Below, one piece after another: positions 25,101-36,715 of a stretch of DNA of 64,000 nt (position 1 is its first letter; each line of letters starts with the position of its first letter). The position numbers were made by a program, and so were the translations under genes. The DNA is from Deuterostichococcus epilithicus. Taxonomy: Eukaryota > Chlorophyta > Trebouxiophyceae > Prasiolales > Stichococcaceae. The stretch covers positions 2,108,001-2,172,000 of the forward strand of contig JAVTLE010000014.1 of assembly GCA_033439295.1 (NCBI GenBank), in the 5' to 3' direction. Below the pieces are notes generated by a model that ran no database searches, had not been told where the DNA came from, and saw only the letters and a list, made by a program, of their open reading frames with translations.

Positions 25101-28100
25101 CTTGCGCCGCATGCCGGCTTTGCCAGACTGCGTAAAGATGTCCTCAAGGCGCTGAATCACCCGCTGGTTCAGGCCGTTGGTCAGCCAGCTCCGCAGAAAG
25201 CCTGCATGACGACAATGCTGCTCCATAAGGCCCCCAATATTAGCTCTGGTCTCCTGCCAGTCGCCCATGCATGGCATGGGACTTGTGAGTTTCTGCCACT
25301 GCCATCGGCCTACCCTCGTGGCGGCAGGCGGCGTTGACAGCCAAATGGGGTTCGTTCTGTCGTGCACTACAACACTAAATGGAGCCAGCAGCGCACACCT
25401 GCGTGCACCGCCGGGTGACTGCCGATGAATGTGTTGCCCCGGCCCCGCGACGGTGGGTGCGCTGCCAGCCAAAACTGCAAGCGCAAGCGATCGAACATGA
25501 ACCCATCTGCCCTGCTGCACAAACACCGCCAGCGGGGGCAGCAGCTGCCATTCCGGTGTGCCGATATGCATGTGACAGCAGTCTGCAGGCGTGTGTTTGT
25601 CGACGGCACCGGCAGGATGTGCCGCAAATGGCACGGTCCTGCCCTTCGGTAAGGCATGCAAGTTGACACTCGAATTCAAATCACTTGCCTTCAGGTCGGC
25701 AAGCACATTGATAAGTGACGCGGTACCGCGAAAGGACAAAACTACTCGTTCAGAGTTCCAAGCCAGTAGCACCTTGGTATCCTCCTGTGATGTGACACAA
25801 ACGAGGCTCAGCTGAGGCGCCACAAAAATATTAAATATTAAAAGTTTAAATCCGGTTGCCGGACAAGTCACAGCAGGCTTGCGCAGCATGCAGCAAAGAA
25901 CACACCTTCCTCTCCCACAGCAATTCAAACCGATCGAGGTCGTAGAGCTGCATGTAGCACATGTACGGTGAATGGGTTTGGTATGTACGATATGTCCGGC
26001 TATGTACGGTTTTGTACGGCTATGTACGGTTATGCAAGAAGGACAGGCAGTCACGGCTTACCTTCATCGCGGTCTCCAGTGAATATGCATTGTCTTTCAC
26101 GTGCTCCTGCAGCGCCAGCGAGTGAGGCATCAGCACCAACACTGAGCTCGAGATGGCAACTGCCATTCTTTTCTGCGTCTGGAACAGGCCTCACCGATTC
26201 GTATCTGTAGATCAAAGTAGACCTGCATCGTCAAAATCCGAACCTCAGCACTGAATTAGAGAATTGACCCTGACGACAGCGGAGCCTGAGAGGTATGCCT
26301 GCAAGATAATGCATCCTGGAGGGTCTGGGTTTCTGGGCTCACCAGTAGTACATCCGTATCGCCGTCTCAAAACAAAAGATCTGCAAATTACCCAGAACCA
26401 CCGTTTCAGTCCCACCGTGATCATACTCCACGGTCTAGCCGTTCAAAGCAGATTAACTTGGATTTATTGTCTGCGTCGGGCGCTGAAAGGGGCCTCCTGG
26501 CAGGCCCTCCCCAATGCACCCCACCCTGCCCCCAGCGTGATTGAGCGGAGGGGTCATCCAGACATTCCTCCACGACCACACTTTCCCACCATGCCGCACC
26601 TGCCACGGCAACGCCATGAAAATACAATGGACGTAGTCTCAATGAGCGGGCCATGCCTTGAGCGCCCCACTGGCCATTAGATGCTGAANACCCCCCCCCG
26701 GCCTGCTCGTTGCAGCGCTGGCGGAAGGCCTGCGCGCGCGCGCGGGGGGAAGTCCTCACGCCGCTCCCCACCCTTGCATGACCCCCTGCCCTACTTCCAG
26801 GTGCCTGACGCAGAGATTCGCCCACAATTTCAGCGAGGCACTTCAAGGATGCAGAAGCACCTCACCGGTTCGTTGGCCAGCGCCGGGATGTGCTTCACCA
26901 GCTTCTCCCGGGCGCGCAGCTTGCGTTCCCGTCCTCTCTCGGACCACGCGAACGTCTGCAGCCACACCTGTTGGCAGCACATGTCAAGGGGACCGTGAAG
27001 CGACCGAGGTGCAGCCTGGCGTGCACCTGTTACGCAAAAGTTTTGAGCAGGACATCCGACAGCTGCGTAGTCCAATGTCAACCAAAACTGACTCTATTGT
27101 GCAAGAGGAAACTCCATAATGAGATCAGATTTGTCCGCCGCCCCACCTGAAGCACCGGCGCAACAGCATCGGGGTTGATTGGCATGTAGCTGAAGCACGC
27201 TGTGATTGCCATGAACGTAAGGATGATCTGCACAGTGGACCAGGCTGGCAGATTCAAGATGTGGCTGGACACGCACGTCCACAAATGCGGAAACAACATC
27301 TAATGTCAGCGGCCCCCTGGCGACCATGGAATTCGCACCTGGGCTGGGAGCAGTCCCACCTGCAACATCAGGCGCCAGCCCCTGAGTCACCCGGAGAAAG
27401 CTGTGCCAAGCATAGCTGTCCCAGAGCAACGGCACAAGCCAACAGGCATCGGGATCGGCGCCGCCCATGGCACCGAGCCGGCTCACCCAAGCTTCTGCGT
27501 ATGCCGCGCAGCTGTTCAGGCGCACATAGAACAACAGGACCAGCGACAGAACAAAAACGACCATGGCGATCCTGCAGGAGGCACATGCTTTTCATTTCAT
27601 ATGCTGACTGCAGAACAGATGGACACCGACAGGTCCTGCGCAAGCCATCCTGACCATGCATCGCATGCTGGCAGAAAGCCCGGGAAATAGCTCACCCCCT
27701 GGATTTGATCTGCAATTCCAAATGGCATACTTAAGTGATTGTCGGTACACCACAGACGAGTCCAAGGTGCTTGGAATGGAGTCCGTGCTGTGCAGTGCAC
27801 GCTGTCATGTCAATGACAGAAGCTTGCCTGAAGGCGGATAGAGATGTTGCTGATGCGGTGGTCCGAGTAGTTCTTCTGATTGACGCGCCAGAAAGCCCGC
27901 AAAATGAATACCAGCCAGAGGCCCAGAAATATGAGCAATATACCAATGCATGCGCACGCCAGTCCCAGCCTGCAGCATGTGTCAAGCCTAATGTCAAGAG
28001 ACAAGCCGCCACATGTCTGTAACGACATTTACAAGCAATATTGCAGTCAAGGCGCAAGCTCGTGAGCTTTGCCGCTGCAGTCCTCTCTGGTCCATTGTTT

Positions 28101-31080
28101 GCACCAAGTCACCAGCGGGTATGCATTAACCATCTGGCGAAGCTCAGCTTCGAGATGCAACATCAAAAGCGGTAGTGACGCACGCTTCGTCGTCGAGGTT
28201 ACAGTCGTACATGCTCCCGAGGCACCGCACTGCGAACGGCCGGGCAGTGCCCGCAGCTGAGCGCAGCGGGCTGGTTCCCACATCCTCAGCTGCCACAGAC
28301 GCCAAGCGTGCGTGAATTTGGGGCAGTCGTCTCATCCAGGGTTTGGCATCTCGACAACACATTGCAGCGCGGTGATGCAGGGGCACGTTTGGCTTAAGAC
28401 CGCATGCTACAGTCGTTGCAATCGAGTCAGATGGCACAGCATCACATGTGGTGAGGGCGCTCACCGTGCTGCAGGATTCCGCCCACAGCCATGTTGCAGC
28501 AGGTGAAGGCCAGTCTGCAAACGCCAGAGGAGCCTAGTGGAAGCTAAGACACGCATGCTGCTGAGCCGTGCAGTGGTGCCGCCATTCCAGCCTCGAAGTT
28601 CAGAGGCGAGGCTGCATGGCTGGGACATGCAGCACGAGGGGACTCGGAGCCTCACAGCAGGATGAATTTCGGCCAGTGCGCCCGCCAAAATGGCGCATCC
28701 ATCAGAATGGCATCAGCCTTTGGCGCCTTTGGGTTCACCTGCAAGAGATCATGCGATGGTCATGCGCAGCTGGTGGCCGTACAGCAGAATGCAGGTGGCT
28801 ACTTTTTATTCCTGAGCATAGATAGCTCAGCATATACATAAAAATAACATATAAGACTTTTATTTTTGAGATGAGAATTTTCCCCTTGTTTTTTTGTTAA
28901 GAAAATTGTCATGGCTCACCCACGGGTTGGTGCTATGGGCTTGAACAGCGAAGCACAAGAAGATGAGCGCCCAGCACTGCAGCGCAGGGGACATCTCGGG
29001 CTTCGCATCTGCTGTGCGAGCACCATGCTGGAGTAGGTGCGGCGGTCGAATGTGGCAGAACAGGTGGGCAGCGCATCACCACCCACCTCCCAGCGGATGA
29101 TCGCCGACCAGAAGACGATGCCTGAAAAGGGCAACGTGAAAGGAGTTATCAGATCCAGCAAAGCACAAAACATTAATGCCCGCAGCAGAGCACCAGGTTG
29201 GACACCACACCTTTGAACCATGCGCAGCCTGCCAACGCAAGACAACATCTTTTCTGTCAATCTGCGGGGTTTTGACTTGATACAAGAATTCTCTGACTGC
29301 AGCAGGCCAGTCGGCCAGTTCAACGATCAGGATTTGAGATTGGGAACTGCGCACTGTTGGCCAGGATGTACGCGTTGGGCAGTAGGAAGAAAAACAGTGA
29401 CAATGTCTGTGTCAGAAAATTCCCACGATCGCTATCACAGGAAAATTCCGACGCTCGCTATCACAGGACCGCGTCCATTGTTGGCAGCATCATTGGCAGT
29501 ACGAGTCTGTCCCCAGTTTGAAGCCTCGCGTCAATCGGCTCCCCAAGTCATGTGCAACTCCGAAGTCATCTGGTGCATTCAACCGTCTAGTGCATCAGTC
29601 CACCAACGTCCAGCGGGAGCGGAACAGAGGGACCCACCTGGACGACCAGCTGCGCGTAGGTCGAAAAGGCAAAGAATGCCCGTCGCCTGGTCCTGGGACC
29701 CGCAAAACAAGCAAGCGTCATGAAATGAGGCAGCCCAGCATGCAACAGGCATGCTCCGCGAAAGCGGCACTGTGGCACTGTTTGCACAGTGACTCGTGCT
29801 CTGCCTGCTGACGGCCCAGACTCACCACTTCTTGCCGGACCGCTTGGTCTGCAGCAGCCGGTGCCCAAAGGCGAGTGTGCACGCCAGCGCCGCTGCCAGG
29901 CAGGCGCTGGCGAAGGCGATGTTAATAATGTACAGCGTCGGATTCTGAATGAACCAACGGTCCGACTGCGAGCACACAAAAGCCCTGAGCCGCACGCAGT
30001 AGTGCCTGCGACAGCGCACGGCTCCTCTGGCACCGACAAATGACAAACAGCCCGCATTGCTGATGTCGGCGTGTGCCAGCATTGCTGGCTGTGTGGGTAT
30101 CGACATGCTCTGCGAATGGACAGTACCTTTAACTGCTTCAGGCAGAAGTGCGCCACGAGCATCGCAAGGCTGACACACACGATGGTGTTCGATACGACGA
30201 TGGCGATCTGCATAGCGCCGCACAAACTTCAAGCGTCCGCACTGGCAAAAGGTGATGTAGAGATCCCGGGTAGCACTAAAGAAAACTGACATCTGTTGGA
30301 CACCAACAGCAGAGTGCCGCAGCATGCTACTCACCCGAACGTGCAGCTCTTGTGGGCACTCTATGCGCAGCACGATCTCCTTATTGGGGTCCTGCACCAG
30401 CAAACGAGTGCGTCCACCATGTCGCCATGTTGCAGGCTTGTGTGCTGGATGGCCGGGTTCGGATGCCAAGGCTCTCGTGTCGAAGAATTTGAACCTCATT
30501 GACGCATCTGCGCCGCGCCGTGCAAATTCCACGCCGCATCTGCGGCCGCCGTGTCGAGGGGTCTCACCTTGAAGCTGAGTGACGCTGTCACGGGCAGCAT
30601 AGATTCCTGATCGCCGAAGCCACTGGATGCAAGCGGCTCAGCGGTGTGCTCGAAGTCGTCAGACGACATCGACAGCTCGGACAGCCCCGAAAACGTCCGG
30701 CCGTGGACCTTCTGGTGCGAAGGCGGAGGCCGCAGCAGCGTGGCATGGTCGCTGCTCTCCCTGCGTGCGCCATTTGCAGCCAGCGCCGGCGGCTCCGCTT
30801 CCTGCGGCTCGGTAGCAGCTTGCTGGTCTGCAGGGTGCGGCGTGCCCTGAGCCGTCGCCTGCAAGGGCCCCCACGGCCCGCGGTCCGCAGGCACAGCTGC
30901 TGCATCGTGCCCGCCGCTGCCGGCTACACGCTCGGCGGCGCCGGCGGCGGAGAGTGCCGTGGCATCAGCGCCTGGTGCGACAGGCGCTGCGGCTGGATCG
31001 TGTCCCAACGCGCCATGCACCTCTGCTTCCGCTGCAGGAACTTCTGCGGCTTTGCTCACACGCGAGGCCGACGGGTGCAT
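22127..31080 (-). CDS. Membrane-anchored class-3 lipase family, copy D
   Basis: The longest copy. Exon 1 runs from ATG 31080 to a donor after 30568 (171 codons, Ala/Ser-rich, ending LPVTASLSFK). The next exons fit in phase: 30391-30335 (DPNKEIVLRIEC...), 30207-30127 (helix 1), 29965-29826 (helix 2, ending KRSGKKW) and 29692-29638 (RRRAFFAFSTYAQLVVQ). Later recognisable exons: FLLPNAYILAN (29.4 kb), IVFWSAIIRWE (29.1 kb), a CW..IFLCFAVQAH segment (28.95 kb), WRAHWPKFILL (28.7 kb), a helix then HRISNISIRLQ (28.0-27.84 kb), YVRLNSCAAYAEA (27.53 kb), a helix ending FSYMPINPDA (27.2 kb), WLQTFAWSERGRERK (26.95 kb) and NAYSLETAMK (26.08 kb). Lipase domain: VVLSFRGTASL (25.73 kb), GHSLGGALATLAAYD (24.89 kb), RTGNHAFARDYN (24.63 kb) and GHRVLINKKGELLVR (24.27 kb). 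Post-lipase module: RPSFAEQSLRQ...FKDGMQ (24.03-23.89 kb). The Ser/Gly tail carries two GIRTSG motifs and stops at 22127. Ser nucleophile, oxyanion strand and candidate His are all present. Confidence 0.78.
25961..26034. repeat. tatgtacgg-type minisatellite in a lipase-D intron
   Basis: Degenerate units of about 10 bp (tatgtacggt, tttgtacggc, tatgtacggt) run for roughly 70 bp between two exons of copy D. Confidence 0.75.
26689..26699. other. Ambiguous base followed by a C homopolymer
   Basis: A single N at 26689, then an A and a run of C. The local sequence is uncertain, inside the copy D region. Confidence 0.9.
29415..29466. repeat. Two-copy 26-bp tandem repeat in a lipase-D intron
   Basis: Units of the form gaaaattccNacgNtcgctatcacag at 29415-29440 and 29441-29466, differing at two positions. 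They lie in the intron just upstream of the exon reading LPNAYILAN. Confidence 0.85.
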
Positions 31081-31724
31081 CGAGGTGTACGCTGTGAGTG
31101 CAAGACATGCACGGGAGACGTCCGGAGCGAGTGGGTGGCACAGGCGTCAAAATATTGTGCTGAAAAGCTTATTGCCGTTGCACAAAAATCCGTTTCTCTT
31201 GGCTGTTCAAGGTGGAGGCTGTAGACGAGGTGCGACGAGGTGCGACCTAGACTGGAGGGCTTTCGGCTGCAGACGCTATGCCACCCTTCAGCGTTGGACC
31301 AAGACTTGGTCCTGGTCAACTCTCGAAGGTAAGGTGTTGCGGACACATCGGACAAACTGTTGCAAGGGGCTTCCGTGAGCAAATTCGTAACCAGCTGACG
31401 TGAGCATGACAAATATTGTGCACGTTTTGGCTTGGAGGAGTGCAGCCAAGTATCCTCGCTCCTTTGCTGCTGAGGCGGTGCAGAGAGGCATTCCACCTGA
31501 TATGCAATAGATTTGAACTGCGTGCAGCCCGCTCATATTCGAGACGTCAGGCTTGCGTGTGCACACAGCACCTACACGTCTTTGTGCGCCAGCCTGATAT
31601 CTGTTTTGGAGCCAATTGCAGAATCGTTTCTTTCAATGCAGAAAGAGGTCTCTGTGCTCAACCTGTAGAGGCATGCGCCGCCGACTTTGGAACCACGGCA
31701 GGAAGCTGCCGGGCGCTGCACACC
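31081..31724. promoter_or_regulatory. Shared head-to-head upstream region of lipase D and transporter 1
   Basis: 644 bp separate the ATG of copy D (minus, 31080) from the ATG of transporter 1 (plus, 31725). No other gene is supported here. Much of it is repeated upstream of transporter 2 (around 34.06-34.70 kb), which fits a promoter carried along by the duplication. No specific factor site is claimed. Confidence 0.45.
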
Positions 31725-33737
31725 ATGCACAGCTCGGAAGATGCGGACAGAACGGCAGGCCCTGAGGACGAGCGTTATACCGAGGGCAAGAGAACCAATA
31801 CAGCAGCGTATAGTCCGGTCAACGCCGATGACAAGGGCCGGCTGCAAACGGATGTGTCGGAGCAGGCCTTCCTCGGCTTTCTCTTCAATGTGCTATCCAC
31901 CGGCTTCGTCATGGCCATGGGTATCTGCGCCAAGCTGGCAGGTGAGCCAGACCTCCGCGCCTGCATCAGTGCCCTTGATCCACTGGCTACATTGCCGCAA
32001 GCTCGACGGCCATGCGAACTGGGCTGCCAGCATGACGCTCACTGCACACCGTGGGCGCAGGTCAGCACGGCATCCCGGTCATGGAGATCGTGCTGGCGCG
32101 CAGCTCCACGCTGCTGGTCGTTGCCCTGGCCACGATAGTCATGCGCCGCCAGGACCCCCGCGGCAACCGCAGGTGGCTGCTGGTTGGGCGCGCTCTGTGC
32201 GGCTTCACAGGTGGGTGCATGCCGGTAAAGTGCTGTCGACCTTGCGCCTGCACTACTTCCAAAAATACTCGCATGCACCTGACACGTCTGCATCGCTTGG
32301 CATCGTGCGGTTGCGAAAGCGACAAGCTGTCAATGTTGGCGGCTGTACCCTGATGTACGCAGAGCCCTGGGTGCCAAATCCCAATTAAACTGCTGCTGAC
32401 TTGCTGTGCGTAGGCATCACGCTGTATTACTCGGCGCTGATGCTGCTGCCGCTGTCGGATGTGGTGGTGTTTGGCTTCCTGACGCCGCTGATCGTGGCGC
32501 TGCTGAGCCCGCTGATGGTCAACGAGCATCCCTCCTGGTGCGGTGGACCAGCCCTGCGGCTGACGAGCATCCGGCGCATGCGGTGCCTGCTTCCTGCTGG
32601 GAGGCTTCGCACGTCGTTTGCCATTGCACGCCTTCTATCAGAAGGGTGTGGGGGGCAAGGATGTCTGCAGTCTGGAACGAGAGCTGTTCGACCATCAGGT
32701 GCAGAGGGATGTTGCGAGCACAAATTCCGCCATCCCCTTCCGTGGTGCAGGATGGTGCTGGGCATGACGCCGGTGTGCATTGGTGGTGTGGTGCTGTGCC
32801 TGCAGCCGCCCTTCCTGTTTGGCGGCCAGCAGCGTCTCAACGCCCTGGGTGTGGCTGTGGCCGTCGTCCAGGCCTTTGTCGGCAGCCTCGTCAAGGTGCG
32901 CAGACGATATGTGGTGGCATGACAACCTGACAAGCGAAAATGTCCTGGCTTGCGTGTCCAGCCTTGCTGGTACAGTTGCAGCTCAGCAGGCGCTGTCGGC
33001 ATTGCATCAGCCCGTGTGCTGGCTCTCAAGCGCTGTGACCCGCGTGCAGCTGTTGACAAGAGAGCTGCGCACATCGGACTCAACAAACGTCATCATCTTC
33101 TACCTGGGGTGGATATCCACGACCGGCTCTGCGGCTGCCTGCATGTTCCTACCGGGTCAGTGGGTGACGCCGACGACACTGCCCCAGATCAGTCTGCTGA
33201 TCGGCACAGGTGAAGATCTGTTGCTGGTCTATTCATTGTGTGCTGGCAACAGCTGATTGTGGACCATGTTTACACAGGGGTGCAGCAAGCTGAGTGTTCT
33301 TTGGATGCCACTCGGGTCATGAGGAAGTGAAGCGGCTCCGACGAAACCTTGCACATGCAGGCGCCAGCGCGTACGCATTCCAGGTCACCATGACCATGGG
33401 GCTGCGGCGGGTGCGTGCGGCGCCGGCGGCGGCGATCTCCTACCTGTCAGTCGTGTGGGGCGCGCTGGCTGGTACATTGATTTTTCACGAGATTCCGACG
33501 GTGCTGTCGGCAGTAGGGGCGATGGTCATCTGCCTGGGCACCATGGCGGTCGTTGCTTCGGAGTCCTGGCAGCAGCGGAAGCAGGCAGCAGTGGACCGGG
33601 GGTCGCCCGGTGACGGCAGCGGCAGCGACGAGGAGACGCGGCTGCTGGACGTCGAGCTGGCTTCCGGTAAACCTAAACCTTATGGGGGACAGCAGCAGCA
33701 GCGTGAAGCGGCGCCGGCCAATGGTCACAGTCATTGA
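31725..33737 (+). CDS. EamA/DMT-family transporter 1
   Basis: Six exons: 31725-31941, 32061-32210, 32414-32537, 32751-32895, 33050-33209, 33361-33737. All junctions are GT-AG and in phase; the sum is 1173 nt, 390 aa. The product is a multi-pass (about ten-helix) member of the drug/metabolite transporter superfamily. It shows the duplicated EamA layout: first half KLAGQHGIPVMEIVLARSS, LLPLSDVVVFGFLTPLIVAL and WMVLGMTPVCIGGVVL; second half LTRELRTSDSTNVIIFYLGW, YAFQVTMTMGLRRV and AAISYLSVVWGALAGTLIFH, then a final helix VGAMVICLGTMAVV. The hydrophilic N-terminus (about 45 aa) and acidic C-terminal tail probably face the cytosol. Closest type is SLC35G/EamA; the substrate cannot be told from sequence. 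The 5' region is shared with lipase D. Confidence 0.88.
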
Positions 33738-34702
33738 GTTGGGTGCATGGCCACAAGTATGTTTGTCACTTGTCCCGCCTGGTTGGCGTGCCTTCAAGTA
33801 TTGAATTGCACGTCTTGTCGTTGGTGACATGTGGCCCATGCACTGCGGCGAACTAAGAAGTAGTTTGTATCGAAAAGCGTTCAGGTTGATTGAGCATCAT
33901 TGCTTTGCGGCAGCAGCTGCAAGGTGGGGAGGTGATACATGCAGTCGACATGACGCGGATTAGCACATAAGATAGCCAGCACGATACGCCGAGCCTTACG
34001 CCGTGTGTCTCTGAAGAGAAGAACTTCTGCGGCTTCGCTCACACGCGAGGCCGGCGGGTGCATCGCGGTGTATGCCATGAGAGTGCAAGACAAACGGGGG
34101 AATAGTTCGGAGCAACTGGTTGGCGTTTAAACAGGAATGTTGTGCTGAAAGCTTATTCGATGCACCACGATCTATTGCTTCAGGCCGTTCAAGGTGTCGT
34201 CTGCAGATCGCGCGACGAGGGGCAACCGAGACGGAAGCCCGCCGTGACTGAAGGCGTCTGGCTGCGAACGCTGTGCAGACCCTTCAGAGGTGTACCAAGA
34301 GTCTGCTTTCAACTTTCGATGGACTGATCACGGACCAACAGCGAACTAAGGTTGGCAAATGGCCTCCGTAACTCGCAAGAAGCTGACGTGAGCATGACTG
34401 ATGATATGCACGTTTTTGCACGTTTTGGCATGGAGGAGTGCAGCCCAGTAATCCTGCGCAGTGGCTGATGAGACGGTGCGGAGAAGCAATCCGCTACTGA
34501 GATCGATCACATACATTGCAGAACCACTGGTTCTCATCAGCGTTGCGGATGCGACATGGCACCTACACAGCTTTGTGCACCTGCCCTGATCTCGGTTTTG
34601 GAGCCAGTTGCAGAAGCTTGAAAGATTGAAAATGAGGGCTCTGTAGAGGCATGCGCCGCCGACTTTGGAATCACGGCAGGAAGCTGCCGGGCGCTGCGCA
34701 CG
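33738..34702. other. Region between the two transporter genes, with a stub of lipase exon 1
   Basis: Holds the 3' flank of transporter 1, the duplication junction at about 34.0 kb, and the upstream region of transporter 2. Minus-strand ATG 34061-34063 opens MHPPASRVSEAAEV, the counterpart of the lipase D start MHPSASRVSKAAEV. Homology stops after about 14 codons and the frame runs into unrelated sequence ending at 33881. This is a remnant of copy D's first exon carried by the duplication, not a functional gene. Confidence 0.7.
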
Positions 34703-36715
34703 ATGCACAGCTCGGAAGTGGCGGACAGAACAGCAGACGCTGAGGACGAGCGTCACACCGACGGCAAGAGAACAAATACAGCAGCGTATAGCCCGGTCGG
34801 CACCGAGGGCCGGCTGCAAGAGGATGTGTCGGAGCAGGCATCCCTCGGGTTTCTCTTCAGTGTGCTCTCCACCGTCTTCGTCATGGCCATGAGCACCTGT
34901 GCCAAGCTGGCAGGTGGGACAGAACAACCTGACTGCCCACAGTAGTACCGAAATTCACTGGCTTTATTGCCGCAAGCTCGACCGCCATGCGAACTGCGGC
35001 TGCCAGCATGATGCTCACTGCACACCGTGGGCGCAGGTCAGCACGGCATCCCGGTCATGGAGATCGTGCTGGCGCGCAGCTCCACGCTGCTGGTCGTTGC
35101 CTTGTCTACGATAGTCGTGCGCCGCCAGGACCCTTGCGGCAACCGCAGGTGGCTGCTGGTGTGGCGCGCTCTGTGCAGCTTCATAGGTGCGGCGCAGGCC
35201 GGCAGTGTGCTGTCGATCTTGCTTGCTGGCGCTCAGTCGGTCCCAAGGCTTGCATGCGTTAGACGCGTCTGCATCGCTGATGGCATCGTGAGAGGTGCGT
35301 GGAAGCTGACTACTTGTCAAAGTTGGCGGCTGTACCCTGATGTACGCAGAGCCCTGGGTGCCAAACCACCGTGCAAGGTGCCGACTTCCTGTGCATAGGC
35401 ATCACGCTGTGGTACTTGGCGCTGATGCTGCTGCCGCTGTCGGATGTGGTGGTTTTTGGCTTCTTGACGCCGCTGATCGTGGCGCTGCTGAGCCCGCTGA
35501 TGGTTAAGGAGCATCCCTCCTGGTGCGGTGGACCAGCCCTGCGGCTGACAAGCTGCTGGCGCATGCAGTGCCTGCTTCCTGCTGGCATGCTGCGCACGAC
35601 ATCTGGCATTGCACGCCTTCTATCGGGATGGTGTGCGGGGTGAGGACGTCCGCAGCCTGGAGCGAGAGCTGTTCCATTGGGCGCAGAGGGATGTTGCGAT
35701 CACTAATCAACCGTTGGCTTTCGTGGTGCAGGGTAGTGCTGGGCATGACGCCGGTGTGCATTGGTGGTGTGGTGCTGTGCCTGCAGCCGCCCTTCCTGTT
35801 TGGCGGCCAGCAGCGCCTCAACACCCTGGGTGTGGCTGTGGCCCTCGGCATGGCCTTTGTCACCAGCCTCGTCAAGGTGCGCAGACGACATGTGATGGCA
35901 TGGCAAATAGACAAGCGAAAATGTCCTGGCATGCGTCTCCAGCCTCGCTAGTTCAGTTGCAGCTCAGCGGGCGCTGTCGGCATTGCATCAGCCCACGTGC
36001 TGGCTCTCAAGCGCTGTATCCCGTATGCAGCTGTCGGTAAGGGAGCTGCGCAAGTCGGAGTCATCGAATGTCATCATCTTCTACGCGGGGTGGATATCCA
36101 CGACCGGCGCTGCGGCTGCCTGCATGTTCCTACCGGGTCAGTGGGTGACACCAACGACACTGCCCCAGATCAGCCTGCTGATTGGCACAGGTGCAGATCT
36201 GTTGCTGGTCTGTTCAATGTGTACAGGCAGGAACTGAGGATGTTTCCACGGAGGTGCAGCAAGCTGGTTGTCCTTTGGATGCCACTCGGAGTTGAGGACT
36301 TTGACCAACAGCGGCTCCGACGAGTTTTGCACTTGCAGGCGCCAGCGCCTACGCATACCAAGTCACTATGACCATGGGGCTACGGCGGGTGCGTGCGGCG
36401 CCGGCAGCGGCAATAGACTACCTATCGGTCGTGTGGGGCGCGCTGGTGGGCATATTCATCTTTCACGAGTTTCCGACGGTGCTGTCGGCACTGGGGGCGA
36501 TGGTCATCTGCCTGGGCACCATGGCGGTTGTTGCCTCGGAGTCCTGGCAGCAGCGGAAGCAGGCAGCAGCACTAGAGCAGGGGTTGCCGAGCAATGGCGA
36601 CGGCAGCGGCAGCGACGAGGAGGCGCGGCTGCTGGACGTTGAGCTGGCCGCTGGTGGTTTTGGGAGAATGCAGCAGCAGTGGGAAGCGGTGCCAGCAAAT
36701 GGTCACACGCATTGA
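34703..36715 (+). CDS. EamA/DMT-family transporter 2 (tandem paralog)
   Basis: Six exons: 34703-34913, 35037-35186, 35399-35522, 35732-35876, 36031-36190, 36339-36715. The sum is 1167 nt, 388 aa. Exons 2-6 have exactly the same lengths and phases as in transporter 1; exon 1 is two codons shorter (VNADDK replaced by VGTE). Key segments match: EIVLARSSTLLVV, LSDVVVFGFLTPLIVAL, WVVLGMTPVCIGG, VIIFYAGWISTTGAAAA and AAIDYLSVVWGALVGIFIFH. Scattered substitutions give no frameshift or stop, so both copies look functional. One notable change is ISYL to IDYL, which places an Asp in the predicted last-but-one helix. Its promoter is the duplicated half of the lipase D/transporter 1 region. Confidence 0.88.
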
